Positions 35,158 to 43,372 of a stretch of DNA of 64,000 nucleotides are shown piece by piece. The DNA comes from Kutzneria viridogrisea (GTDB taxonomy: Bacteria; Actinomycetota; Actinomycetes; Mycobacteriales; Pseudonocardiaceae), in contig JACJID010000001.1 in the NCBI GenBank assembly GCA_014138725.1, positions 1,736,001 through 1,800,000 of the forward strand, in the 5' to 3' direction. Both the position numbers and the translations under genes were made by a program. The notes under the pieces are model-generated. The model made no database searches. It saw only the letters and a program-made list of their open reading frames with translations, and was not told where the DNA came from. Each line of letters begins with the position of its first letter. The stretch's first letter is position 1.

Positions 35158-36021
35158 ATGACTGGGAACACGAGCAGGGTGCGGTTCGTCTGGCGTGCCG
35201 CCGTCCTGTCCGGTGCTGTCGCAGCTGCCACACTCGCCGCTTCCTGGCAGGCCCAGGCAGCCACGGCGGCCGTGCCGTCCGGCGCCAAGTACGTGGCGCT
35301 GGGCAGCTCGTACGCAGCAGGGCCGGGCATCCCCCCGACCAAGCCCGGCAGCCCGCCCGCCTGTGCGCGGTCGGCCAACAACTACGCGAGCCAGGTCGCC
35401 GCCAAGCTCAAGCTGGCGCTGACCGACGTCACCTGTAGCGGCGCCACCACGGCGAACATCCTCACCACCGCGCAGTCCGGCCAGGGCCCGCAGATCGAGG
35501 CCGTCACGGCGGACACGAAGCTGGTCACGGTCACCATCGGCGGCAACGACGTCAACTACGTGGGCAGCCTGTACGCCTACTCCTGCCAGACCAGCGGCGG
35601 CTCGGGGTGTGCCGGCGTGGACCAGGCGGCCATGGACACGGCGCTCAAGTCGGTGCACACCAAGATCGGCAACGTGGTCAGCGCGGTGCGGAGGAGGGCG
35701 CCGCAGGCCAAGGTGCTGCTGGTCAACTACCTGACCGTGCTGCCGCGTACCGGCCCGGCCTGCACGGGTGTGCCGTTGACCCAGGCCCAGGTCGACTTCG
35801 AACGCGGCGTGGCCAGCCGCCTGCGGGACGCCACCGCGCGGGCCGCCTCGGCGAGCGGGGCCTCAGTGATCGACGCCGCCTCGGCCAGCGCCACGCACGA
35901 CGCCTGTTCGGCCAGCCCGTGGATCGAGAAGTACGCCCCGCCGAACGGACGCGCGGGCTACCACCCGACGCCCACGGGCATGGCCGCCGTGGCCGAACTC
36001 GTGGTCCGCCACGAGAGCTGA
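35158..36021 (+). CDS. Secreted SGNH/GDSL esterase-lipase
   Basis: 287 residues. The signal peptide is VRFVWRAAVLSGAVAAATLAASWQAQA. Block I is YVALGSSYAAGPG (GDSL replaced by GSSY, as in Streptomyces lipases). Block III is VTVTIGGNDVNYVG (GxND) and block V is GRAGYHPTPTGMAAV (DxxH-type with H, here Y-H). Six cysteines suggest three disulfides. It hydrolyses esters or lipids outside the cell. The 138 bases upstream hold a TCCACAGTGGA palindrome. Confidence 0.92.
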   Translation: MTGNTSRVRFVWRAAVLSGAVAAATLAASWQAQAATAAVPSGAKYVALGSSYAAGPGIPPTKPGSPPACARSANNYASQVAAKLKLALTDVTCSGATTANILTTAQSGQGPQIEAVTADTKLVTVTIGGNDVNYVGSLYAYSCQTSGGSGCAGVDQAAMDTALKSVHTKIGNVVSAVRRRAPQAKVLLVNYLTVLPRTGPACTGVPLTQAQVDFERGVASRLRDATARAASASGASVIDAASASATHDACSASPWIEKYAPPNGRAGYHPTPTGMAAVAELVVRHES

Positions 36022-36028
36022 GCCGGTA

Positions 36029-36214
36029 TCACCTGGAGCAGCGGCAGCCGCCGTGCACCGCCCGGCAGTCGATCACCAGGTCGTGCCGGTGTCGGTGCAC
36101 GTCGCGGCAGGAGGGCTCCACGCACTCCCGCGAGCCGTCCCCGTGCACGATCAGCGTGCCGTGACAGTGGCTGCGGTGCTGGGTGCACTCGGCACACGCG
36201 ATGGCTGCCGTCAT
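36029..36214 (-). CDS. Small Cys/His-rich protein
   Basis: 61 residues with eight cysteines and many histidines (CAECTQHRSHCHGTLIVH, ECVEPSC, VHRHRHD, CRAVHGGCRCS). A metal-binding knuckle protein is likely. Similar short proteins with a C-HGTL-x-HxDGS-EC core occur in actinomycetes without assigned function. A GGAG site lies upstream of the ATG. It is convergent with the esterase gene. Confidence 0.7.
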   Translation of the reverse strand: MTAAIACAECTQHRSHCHGTLIVHGDGSRECVEPSCRDVHRHRHDLVIDCRAVHGGCRCSR

Positions 36215-36449
36215 GATGCCTTCTTCGCTCCTCGTACCACGGCCCTGGCCGACTCGGCCCGGCTCGTCCTCGACCTGCCCGGGGTGTCCGGTTGACGGGT
36301 CATCGCGGGCAGGTCCGCCTTGCTCGCCTCCGGTGCGGGTTCAGCTTGCACCACCGCACGGACCCTCCGCTCGCCCTCGACCAGCTTGTTCACCTTGCGG
36401 GTGAAGGTGTCGCGGCAGGACTCCGGCCGCCGAAGCCCGCTCGTCGACT

Positions 36450-36855
36450 CGATCGGCCGGGTTGCCGTGGCCAGCTGCCTGCTGGTCCAGACCATCCGTG
36501 CCACGGCCTGCGGGTACCCGGAGGAGGCCCAGCTCAACCCCGATGCGCTCAGCGGTCAGTGCCCACGCCCTGCCACGGGCCCAGGTCGCGTCGTCCACGG
36601 GCATGGCGGTGCGGAAGGTCTGCCGTGCCTCGGGGGAGAGCCAGGTCCACGGCGGGATCGCCCACGGCCAGCGTGCCGAAGTCAATGACCGCGCTCAACC
36701 GGCCGTCGGAGCACAGCAGGTTGCCCGGCGCGGGATCACCGTGCACCCACATCGGGGGCTCGTCCCAGGCCGGCGCCGCCAGCGCCTGCTCGTACACGGA
36801 GGTGGCCGCCCGGTGCTCGCGCCGCACCTGCCGCTGCCCGTGCCGCAGCCGCACC
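36450..36855 (-). pseudogene. Broken APH-family phosphotransferase
   Basis: The minus strand shows RAATSVYEQALAAPAWDEPP, then the catalytic loop WVHGDPAPGNLL and VIDFGTLAVGDPAVDLA (the H-G-D and D-F-G equivalents of aminoglycoside phosphotransferases). The frame is lost near 36640 and resumes as LSPEARQTFRTA...DDATWARGRAWAL. It shifts again near 36545 to SWASSGYPQAVARMVWTSRQLA. The N-terminal lobe is missing. With two frameshifts and a 5' truncation it cannot be functional unless the reading contains errors. Confidence 0.65.
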
Positions 36856-36945
36856 TCTGCCAACGCTCGCCTCCTCGCCGGGGCCGGTGTGCGGGGCCCG
36901 CCACACCGTTCCCCGGCGAGGCTGTCCACGCGTTTTCCGCGCCGA

Positions 36946-38001
36946 TCACCTGCCCTGCAGCGACTTCACGGTGTTGCCGAAGGTCCAGTTCCGCGAGCCG
37001 TCCCAGTTGAGCGACCAGGTCATCAGGCCCTTCAGCCCGTTGCCGTAGGTGTTCCACGCCTGGGACACCTGCCCGGTGGACATGTAGCCGCCGCCTGCCC
37101 CCGGCTGCGCGGGCAGACCGGGCACCTGCTTGTCGTAGGGCACGCGGATCGTGGTGCCCTGCACGACGAGCCCCTTGTTCAGGCAGTCGGTCTGCACGGT
37201 GAAGCCCTGCACGGTGCCCGCCTGGTAGGAGTCACCAGAACAGCCGTACATGCTTCCGTTGTAGTACTGCATGTTCAGCCACCACAGGCGCCCGTTGTCG
37301 GCGTACTTCTTCACGATCGGCAGGTAGGCGCCCCAGATCGAGCCGTAGGTGACGCTGCCTCCGGTGACGTAGGCGGTCTCCGGGGCCATGGTCAGCCCGA
37401 AGTTGGCCGGCATCTGCCCGAGCACCCCGTCGATGATGCGTTCCAGGTTCTCCTGGGAGGCCGACAGGGTGCCGATGCTGCCCCCACCGACCAGCCCGGT
37501 CTCGATGTCGATGTCGATCCCGTCGAAGTTGTACTTCTTGAGGATCGGCACGATCGTGGCCACGAACCGGTCGGCCACCGCGCTGGAGTTCAGGTCGATG
37601 CCCGCCGCCGCTCCGCCGATGGACATCAGGATCGTCGCGCCAGCGGCCTTGGCCTGGCACATCTCCGCCGGGGTCGCCACCTTGACCGTGGAGTCCATGC
37701 CGTCCTCCCACAGCACGGTGCCGTCCGACTGGATCACCGGGAAGGCCGCGTTGATGACGTTGTAGCCGTGCGCCGCGATCCGGCTGTCGGTGATCGGGAC
37801 CCAGCCCAGCGGCGGGTGCACCCCGTTCGAGGCGCCGTCCCAGTTCTCCCAGTAGCCCTGGAGCACCTTGCCCGCCGGTCGCGACTTGACCGCGCAGGTA
37901 TCGGCGCGCGGTGCCGCGCCTGCGGGGACCAGACCGGCCAGTGGCACGGCCAGTGCGGCGGCCAGCACGGCGCCGAGCACACGTGAGATCCGTCCGAACA
38001 C
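36946..38001 (-). CDS. Secreted GH18 chitinase
   Basis: 351 residues. The signal peptide (ISRVLGAVLAAALAVPLAGLVPAGA) leads a TIM barrel. YWENWDGA is beta1 and TILMSIGGAAAG the SxGG motif. FDGIDIDIE carries the D-x-x-D-x-D-x-E catalytic acid, and Q-Y-Y and GLMTWSLNWD are the late barrel strands. No chitin-binding module is present. It hydrolyses chitin or related N-acetylglucosamine polymers. GTG start with GGGAG about eight bases upstream. Confidence 0.93.
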   Translation of the reverse strand: MFGRISRVLGAVLAAALAVPLAGLVPAGAAPRADTCAVKSRPAGKVLQGYWENWDGASNGVHPPLGWVPITDSRIAAHGYNVINAAFPVIQSDGTVLWEDGMDSTVKVATPAEMCQAKAAGATILMSIGGAAAGIDLNSSAVADRFVATIVPILKKYNFDGIDIDIETGLVGGGSIGTLSASQENLERIIDGVLGQMPANFGLTMAPETAYVTGGSVTYGSIWGAYLPIVKKYADNGRLWWLNMQYYNGSMYGCSGDSYQAGTVQGFTVQTDCLNKGLVVQGTTIRVPYDKQVPGLPAQPGAGGGYMSTGQVSQAWNTYGNGLKGLMTWSLNWDGSRNWTFGNTVKSLQGR

Positions 38002-38477
38002 GAGGCAACTCCCAACATCGGGTGGGGGCGGCCCTCGGTCACGATAGCCGGTGGGACGCAGCTGGTCTAGACCAGATTGGAGGTCCGTGGCGACCGCCTG
38101 CTGGACTGGGGGAGCGTGCCACTGTGCGGCACCGCTTCGGCCCTGATCGAGCTCGCCGAGCACGAGCACGGGTCTGCGCGACCGTGGAACGGCGATTCCC
38201 CTTTTGTGTGAGCGAAAACGCCGGAATATGAGCAAGGCTCGACCATTGGGTTCGTGGGGCGTTGTCGGGCGTCACCACATCCCTGTTGCACATCTGCGCG
38301 GAGCGTGCGTATCATCAGTGGCGTCTCGTTCTCGCGGATGTCGGCGTCAAGCCGCCCGCCAGGACTTTTCAGATCCCTCTGCTCCGCCAGCTGACCTCGC
38401 TTCGCGCTGAGGTCCTGACGGCCCGTGCCGGTGCGTGTCCACGCCCGGCCGAACCTTCCCAGTCAGGAGTACTTCCC
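38002..38477. other. Gene-free region between chitinase and rho
   Basis: 475 bases with no reading frame I can support on either strand. It contains a short AT-richer pocket around 38200-38240 and a good promoter at 38286-38315, then a leader of about 155 bases for rho. No hairpin with arms over 10 bases was noticed. Confidence 0.5.
38286..38315 (+). promoter_or_regulatory. Vegetative (sigma-70-type) promoter of rho
   Basis: TTGCAC, 18 bases, TATCAT; strong by high-GC standards. Transcription would begin near 38322, leaving a 5' leader of about 155 bases before the rho ATG. That length is compatible with autogenous control of rho. Confidence 0.55.
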
Positions 38478-39599
38478 ATGTCCAGCAACGACAATCCCGC
38501 CATCACTGGCATGATCGACATCCACAGGGACCGCACCGTCCTGCGCGTGGACGGCTACCTGCCCGGACCGCGCGACCTCCAGGTGCCCGCCGCCCTGGTC
38601 CGCGAGTACGGCCTGCGCCGTGGCGACACCGTCACCGGCACGGTCGGCACCGCGGCCCGCGGCGACAAACTGCCGCCGCTGACCCAGGTCGAGACCGTGA
38701 ACGGCCAGCACCCGCGCCACGCCAGGAACCGGCCCGCCTTCACCGACCTGGTGCCGCTCTACCCGAACGAGCGGCTGCGGCTGGAGACCGAGCCGCACGC
38801 GCTGACCGCCCGCGTGGTCGACCTGCTCATGCCGGTGGGCAAGGGGCAGCGGGCGCTGATCGTCGCGCCGCCCAAGGCGGGCAAGACCACTGTGCTGCAA
38901 GACATCGCGCACGGCATCGCCAAGAACCACCCGGAGTGCCACCTCATGCTCGTGCTGGTGGGGGAGCGGCCCGAGGAGGTCACCGACCTGGCCCGCGCCG
39001 TGCCCGCCGAGGTGATCGCCTCGACCTTCGACCGGCCGCCCGCCGAGCACACGGCACTGGCCGAACTGGCCATCGAGCGCGCCAAACGGCTGGTCGAGAT
39101 GGGCCGCGACGTGGTCGTGCTGCTCGACTCGCTGACCAGGCTGGGCCGCGCCTACAACCTGGCTGCCCCCGCTTCGGGCCGGATCCTGTCCGGTGGTGTG
39201 GACAGCACGGCCCTGGTGCCGCCCAAGCGGTTCCTCGGCGCCGCCCGCAACATCGAGAACGGCGGCTCACTGACGATCTTCGCCACCGCGCTGGTGGAGA
39301 CCGGGTCCGCGGGCGACACACTGATCTTCGAGGAGTACAAGGGCACCGGCAACGCCGAACTGCGCCTGGACCGCAAGATCGCGGGCAAGCGGGTGTTCCC
39401 CGCGGTGGACCTGGCGCAGTCCAGTACCCGCAAGGAAGAACTGCTGGTGTCCCCCGCGGAGCTCGCGGCCACCCGCGCCCTGCGCCGTGCGCTGGACGGC
39501 CGCGAGGGTCAGTACGGCATCGAGGTGCTGTTGGAGGGCCTGCGCAAGACCAGCACCAATGCCGAGTTCCTCACCCAGCTGCTGACCGCGCCCCGCTAG
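38478..39599 (+). CDS. rho: Short transcription termination factor Rho
   Basis: 373 residues. It begins directly with a cold-shock-like RNA-binding domain (GMIDIHRDRTVLRVDGYLPGPRD...VPAALVREYGLRRGD). It continues with the ATPase: Walker A APPKAGKTT (130-138), Walker B VVVLLDSLTRLGRAYN, the Q/R-loop region SGGVDSTALVPPKRFLGAARNIENGGSLT, and EEYKGTGNAELRLDRK. The usual N-terminal helix bundle and the large basic insertion of actinobacterial Rho are absent, so it is probably a second, minimal Rho. AGGAG lies eight bases before the ATG. Its 3' end overlaps the hydrolase gene by 29 bases. Confidence 0.93.
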   Translation: MSSNDNPAITGMIDIHRDRTVLRVDGYLPGPRDLQVPAALVREYGLRRGDTVTGTVGTAARGDKLPPLTQVETVNGQHPRHARNRPAFTDLVPLYPNERLRLETEPHALTARVVDLLMPVGKGQRALIVAPPKAGKTTVLQDIAHGIAKNHPECHLMLVLVGERPEEVTDLARAVPAEVIASTFDRPPAEHTALAELAIERAKRLVEMGRDVVVLLDSLTRLGRAYNLAAPASGRILSGGVDSTALVPPKRFLGAARNIENGGSLTIFATALVETGSAGDTLIFEEYKGTGNAELRLDRKIAGKRVFPAVDLAQSSTRKEELLVSPAELAATRALRRALDGREGQYGIEVLLEGLRKTSTNAEFLTQLLTAPR

Positions 39600-40482
39600 T
39601 GTCGGCGCGGTCGACCAGACCGGCGATGTGCGTGGCGAACACGGGCCACAGCTCCCGCGGGAGGCTGTGCCCCATGCCTTCCAGGACCATCAGTTCGGCG
39701 CCGGGGATGGCTGCCGCCGTGGCCCGCCCGCCGCTGATGTCGCACAAGGTGTCGGCGGCGCCGTGCACCACCAGCGTGGGCACCCGCAGCGACCTCAGTC
39801 GTTCCGTGCGGTCGCCCGTCGCCAGTACCGCGATGCCCTGGCGCTGGAAGCCGAGGACGTCGTAACCCCGGTCGTGGATCCGCCCGGCTCGCTCGGTCGC
39901 GGCGGCAACGTCGAACTCGAACCCCGGTGACGCGCCGATGCGCATGGCTCGCACGTGCCACTCGACGAAGGACTCCCGGTCCTGCGGCGGCCTGCCCAGT
40001 TTGGCGAACACCGAGGTGTCACCCTGACCCACACCTGGCTCACCGGTGCTGGACATCATGGAGGTCAGTGAACGGACCCGGTCCGGGTGTTCGATCGCGA
40101 CCATTTGGGCGATCATTGCGCCCAAAGAGGCACCGACGAGATGCGCACTGTCGATTCCGAGCATCTCGAGCAGACCGACGGAGTCGGCCGCCATGTCCGA
40201 CAGTGTGTAGGAGGCAGTCGAGAGGTCACCGGCAAAAGCCGCCGTGAAATCCGGTACGGGCGCGTCGGAGAAATGCGTCGACCGGCCTGCGTCGCGGTTG
40301 TCGAACCGGATCACCTGCATGCCCCGGTCCACCAGTTCCTGGCAGAACCCCTCCGGCCAGTTGATCATCTGTGCGCCGCCCCCCATGATCAGCAGGACCG
40401 GCGGGGCGCCGGGGTCGCCGAAACGTTCGTAGGCGATCTCGATTCCGGACGGGCCGACATTCAGCGCTTTCAGTTCTGGCAT
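39571..40482 (-). CDS. Alpha/beta hydrolase
   Basis: 303 residues. The oxyanion strand is VLLIMGGGAQMINWP, and DNRDAGRSTHF is the conserved DxRGxGxS-like turn. The nucleophile elbow GASLGAMIAQ (S in G-x-S-x-G) is followed by VVHGAADTLCD (acid) and LEGMGHSLPRELW (His). This is the DnmR/RdmC-like anthracycline esterase subgroup as I remember it, but the substrate here is unknown. It is cytosolic and convergent with rho. Confidence 0.88.
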   Translation of the reverse strand: MPELKALNVGPSGIEIAYERFGDPGAPPVLLIMGGGAQMINWPEGFCQELVDRGMQVIRFDNRDAGRSTHFSDAPVPDFTAAFAGDLSTASYTLSDMAADSVGLLEMLGIDSAHLVGASLGAMIAQMVAIEHPDRVRSLTSMMSSTGEPGVGQGDTSVFAKLGRPPQDRESFVEWHVRAMRIGASPGFEFDVAAATERAGRIHDRGYDVLGFQRQGIAVLATGDRTERLRSLRVPTLVVHGAADTLCDISGGRATAAAIPGAELMVLEGMGHSLPRELWPVFATHIAGLVDRADTSGARSAAG

Positions 40483-40714
40483 GGTCGCAACGATAGTCAG
40501 GCAACGGCGGCGGAAAATCGACCCGTGGTGCGATGTTTTCGGCTTGCCGGGCGGGTTATGGTGAAAGTGGGAGGGGGCGAAGAACTGGTCCGGCGCCCGC
40601 TATCGCGATCAACTGCCGTCGAGCCCGGCAAAGGGCCCCATCAACCGATCGGTTGACCGCCGTCTGACAGGTCAGGTGATCCCGGCGGACCCGCTGGCCG
40701 GACACGCTGACCTG

Positions 40715-42304
40715 GTGCTGAAACACATGCTGACAACAGGGCTGGCAGTGCTGCTGGCGGCCTCCTCGTCGCAGGCCGCCCCGCAGCGGGATCCCTCGAC
40801 CGTGTGGACCGACAGCGGCCCGGTGCACGGACTGGTCACCGCCCAGTACCGGCAGTTCCAGGCCATTCCCTACGCCGCCCCGCCGGTGGGCGAGCTGCGC
40901 TGGCGCGCGCCGCAACCCGTGCGGCCGTGGACCCAGCCGCGCGATGCCACGACGGCGGCCAGCGCCTGCGCGCAACCGGCCAATCCCGAGGCGCCGAAAG
41001 GCAGCACAGCCGAGGACTGCCTCTACCTCACCGTGACGACCCCCACCACCGACACCGGCAGGCCCAGGCCGGTGCTCGTGTGGATCCCGGGCGGCGGCTT
41101 CTACATGGGCGCGGGCGGCAGCTATGGGGCTACGGGGCTGGCCGGTCGCGGCGACGCCGTGGTGGTGACCGTCAACTACCGGCTGGGCATCTTCGGCTTC
41201 TTCGGGCTACCGGGCCTGCCCGGTTCCGGCTCGTTCGGCCTGCTGGACCAGCAGGCGGCGCTGCGGTGGGTGCAGCGCAACGCGGCGGCCTTCGGCGGGG
41301 ACCCGCGCAACGTCACCGTCGCGGGGCAGTCGGCGGGCGCCATGAGCGTGTGCGCGCAGCTGACCTCACCCGGTGCTGCCGGGCTGTTCCACAAGGCGAT
41401 CATGCAGAGCGGGTCCTGCGAGTTCAACTGGCCCGACAACGGCCAGTACCCGGGTCAGCGGGCGGCCTCGATCTGGTCCACCGAGCAGGAGGTGCAGCGG
41501 ACCGGCACCGCGACGGCGGCACAACTGTGCCCGGACAGGGCGCCCGCCGAGGTGCTGCCCTGCCTGCGCGGACTGGCCCCGGAGGTGCTCGCCCCGCTGA
41601 CGACCAGCTTCATCCGGCCCGCCCACGGCAACCCCGTGCTGCCCCGCGACCCGGCCCAGGCCCTGCGCGACGGGCAGTTCCACCACGTGCCGGTGTTGTC
41701 GGGCACCAACCACGACGAGAACCGGGCCTGGCTCGCGGCGTTCGACAAGGGCACCATCGACGCGGCGCGGTACGAGCAACTCGTCACCGGCGTGGTGCAC
41801 GGCGACCAGGCGGCGGCCCGGCGGATCCTCGACGCCTACCCGGTTTCCGGCTACGACTCGCCCGCGCTGGCCTGGGGCGCGGTGACCACCGACCGGATCT
41901 GGGCCTGTACGCAGCTGGCCGCCGAACGGGACATCGCAGGCCACGCACCGGTGCACGCCTACGACTTCGCCGACCCACACTCGCCGTTGACGAAGTTCCA
42001 GCCGACCTCGTACCCGCTGGGCGCCGCACACGCGATGGAACTGCCCTACCTGTTCGAGTTGGGCGGCAAGGCACTGCCGCTGGACCCCGGCCAGCAGCGG
42101 CTGTCCCAGGACATGATCGCCTACTGGACGAACTTCGCCCGCGGTGGCGACCCCAACGGGCCGGGCCTGACCGACTGGCCGGGCACCACCGGGCTGCGGC
42201 TGGCGCCCGACGGTGCGGGCGGCGTCCACGCCGAGGACATCGCCGCCGAGCACCACTGCGCGCTGTGGGCGGGTGTTTCACCGGGGACCGGCTCGGGTAA
42301 GTGA
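40715..42304 (+). CDS. Secreted type-B carboxylesterase
   Basis: 529 residues from the GTG giving MLKHMLTTGLAVLLAASSSQA, a signal peptide; an ATG four codons in and a GTG 13 codons upstream are alternatives. Conserved features are FQAIPYAAPPVGELRWRAP, EDCLYLTV, the oxyanion loop WIPGGGFYMG, FGGDPRNVTVAGQSAGAMSV (catalytic Ser in G-x-S-x-G), and the late His in AAHAMELPYLF. It hydrolyses carboxylic esters outside the cell. A sigma-B-like promoter for the next genes lies within its last 30 bases. Confidence 0.92.
   Translation: MLKHMLTTGLAVLLAASSSQAAPQRDPSTVWTDSGPVHGLVTAQYRQFQAIPYAAPPVGELRWRAPQPVRPWTQPRDATTAASACAQPANPEAPKGSTAEDCLYLTVTTPTTDTGRPRPVLVWIPGGGFYMGAGGSYGATGLAGRGDAVVVTVNYRLGIFGFFGLPGLPGSGSFGLLDQQAALRWVQRNAAAFGGDPRNVTVAGQSAGAMSVCAQLTSPGAAGLFHKAIMQSGSCEFNWPDNGQYPGQRAASIWSTEQEVQRTGTATAAQLCPDRAPAEVLPCLRGLAPEVLAPLTTSFIRPAHGNPVLPRDPAQALRDGQFHHVPVLSGTNHDENRAWLAAFDKGTIDAARYEQLVTGVVHGDQAAARRILDAYPVSGYDSPALAWGAVTTDRIWACTQLAAERDIAGHAPVHAYDFADPHSPLTKFQPTSYPLGAAHAMELPYLFELGGKALPLDPGQQRLSQDMIAYWTNFARGGDPNGPGLTDWPGTTGLRLAPDGAGGVHAEDIAAEHHCALWAGVSPGTGSGK
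42275..42300 (+). promoter_or_regulatory. Sigma-B-type promoter before the CsbD-like peptide and LLM genes
   Basis: GTTT, 16 bases, GGGTAA, ending 30 bases before the small ATG. It has the preferred -35 and sits inside the 3' end of the esterase gene. Confidence 0.6.
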
Positions 42305-42330
42305 TCGGTACCCCAGTGAAGGGAGCGGTC

Positions 42331-42384
42331 ATGTCCGCCGAGGACAAGGTCAGGGACTCGGTCAAGAGCGTCGCGGACAAGTGA
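42331..42384 (+). CDS. 17-residue CsbD-like leader or remnant peptide
   Basis: ATG to TGA encodes MSAEDKVRDSVKSVADK. GGGAG stands five bases upstream. The TGA overlaps the ATG of the oxidoreductase gene (ATGA), so translation of the two is coupled. The peptide resembles the first residues of CsbD-family stress proteins (MSA-DKV-x-x-x-x-x-x-x-GK). It may be a truncated csbD kept as a coupling leader, or a chance ORF. Confidence 0.45.
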   Translation: MSAEDKVRDSVKSVADK

Positions 42385-43370
42385 TGAGCTGCCCTCGGGT
42401 CAGGTTCGGCTACACGCTGCTGACCGAGCAGGCGGGACCGCGCGCCCTGGTGCGGCACGCGGTCTCCGCCGAGCGGGCGGGCTTCGACTTCGCGGTGATG
42501 AGCGACCACTACTCGCCCTGGCTGACCGAGCAGGGGCACGCCCCCTACGCGTGGAGCGTGCTGGGGGCGGTCGCCCAGGCCACCGAGCGGGTGGAGCTGA
42601 TGACCTACGTCACCTGCCCGCTCATCCGGTACCACCCGGCCGTGGTCGCGCAGAAGGCGGCGACCGTGCAGCTGCTCAGCCAGGGGCGGTTCACCCTGGG
42701 ACTGGGCGCGGGGGAGAACCTCAACGAGCACGTGGTCGGCAGCGGCTGGCCGCCGGTCAACGTGCGCCACGAGATGCTCGGTGAGGCCCTGGACATCATT
42801 TCCGGGCTGTTCGACGGCGGGTACCTCAACTTCGTGGGCAAGCACTACCGGGTGGACTCGGCCAAGCTCTGGGACCTGCCAGGGCAGCGTGTGCCGCTGG
42901 CGGTGGCGGTCTCGGGGGAGCAGTCGGTGGACCTGTTCGCCGCGCGGGCCGACGCGCTGATCGCGGTGGAGCCCGACGCCGGGCTGTGCGGCCGCTGGCG
43001 CACCATCGCCGCCCCGGACGCCAACCGGGCGATCGGCCAGCTCCCGATCTGTTTCGACCCCGACGAACAGGCCGCCGTGCGTCGGGCGCACGAGCAGTTC
43101 CGCTGGTTCGGCGGCGGCTGGAAGGTCAACGCCGAGCTGCCCGGCCCCGCCGGGTTCGCCGGGGCGACGCGGTTCGTGCGGCCCGAGGACCTCGCCGGGT
43201 CGATCCCGTGCGGCCCGGACACCGAGAAGATCGTCCAGGCGGTCTCGGCCTACTGGCAGGCCGGGTTCACCGATGTCGCCCTGGTCCAGATCGGTGGCGA
43301 GCACCAGGACGGGTTCCTGGGCTTCGCCGAGGACGAGCTGCTGCCCGCACTGCGCGCCGCCGCGGCCTGA
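42384..43370 (+). CDS. F420-dependent LLM oxidoreductase, TIGR03557/G6PD-like group
   Basis: 328 residues. The family opening is FGYTLLTEQAGPRALVRHAVSAERAGFDFAVMSDHYSPW. It continues with TYVTCPLIRYHPAVVAQKAATVQLLSQGRFTLGLGAGENLNEHVVG, GKHYRVDSAKLWDLP and the C-terminal GPDTEKIVQAVSAYWQAGFTDVALVQIGG. This is the F420-dependent glucose-6-phosphate dehydrogenase-like group; actual substrates of non-mycobacterial members are mostly unknown. The ATG overlaps the stop of the 17-codon frame, and the sigma-B-type promoter upstream suggests stress induction. Confidence 0.92.
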   Translation: MSCPRVRFGYTLLTEQAGPRALVRHAVSAERAGFDFAVMSDHYSPWLTEQGHAPYAWSVLGAVAQATERVELMTYVTCPLIRYHPAVVAQKAATVQLLSQGRFTLGLGAGENLNEHVVGSGWPPVNVRHEMLGEALDIISGLFDGGYLNFVGKHYRVDSAKLWDLPGQRVPLAVAVSGEQSVDLFAARADALIAVEPDAGLCGRWRTIAAPDANRAIGQLPICFDPDEQAAVRRAHEQFRWFGGGWKVNAELPGPAGFAGATRFVRPEDLAGSIPCGPDTEKIVQAVSAYWQAGFTDVALVQIGGEHQDGFLGFAEDELLPALRAAAA

Positions 43371-43372
43371 GC

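Noticed and set aside
42384-43370. Assigning the LLM gene as authentic F420-dependent glucose-6-phosphate dehydrogenase (fgd)
   Set aside because: It belongs to the wider TIGR03557-like group; substrate-binding residues cannot be confirmed from memory, so no gene symbol is given.
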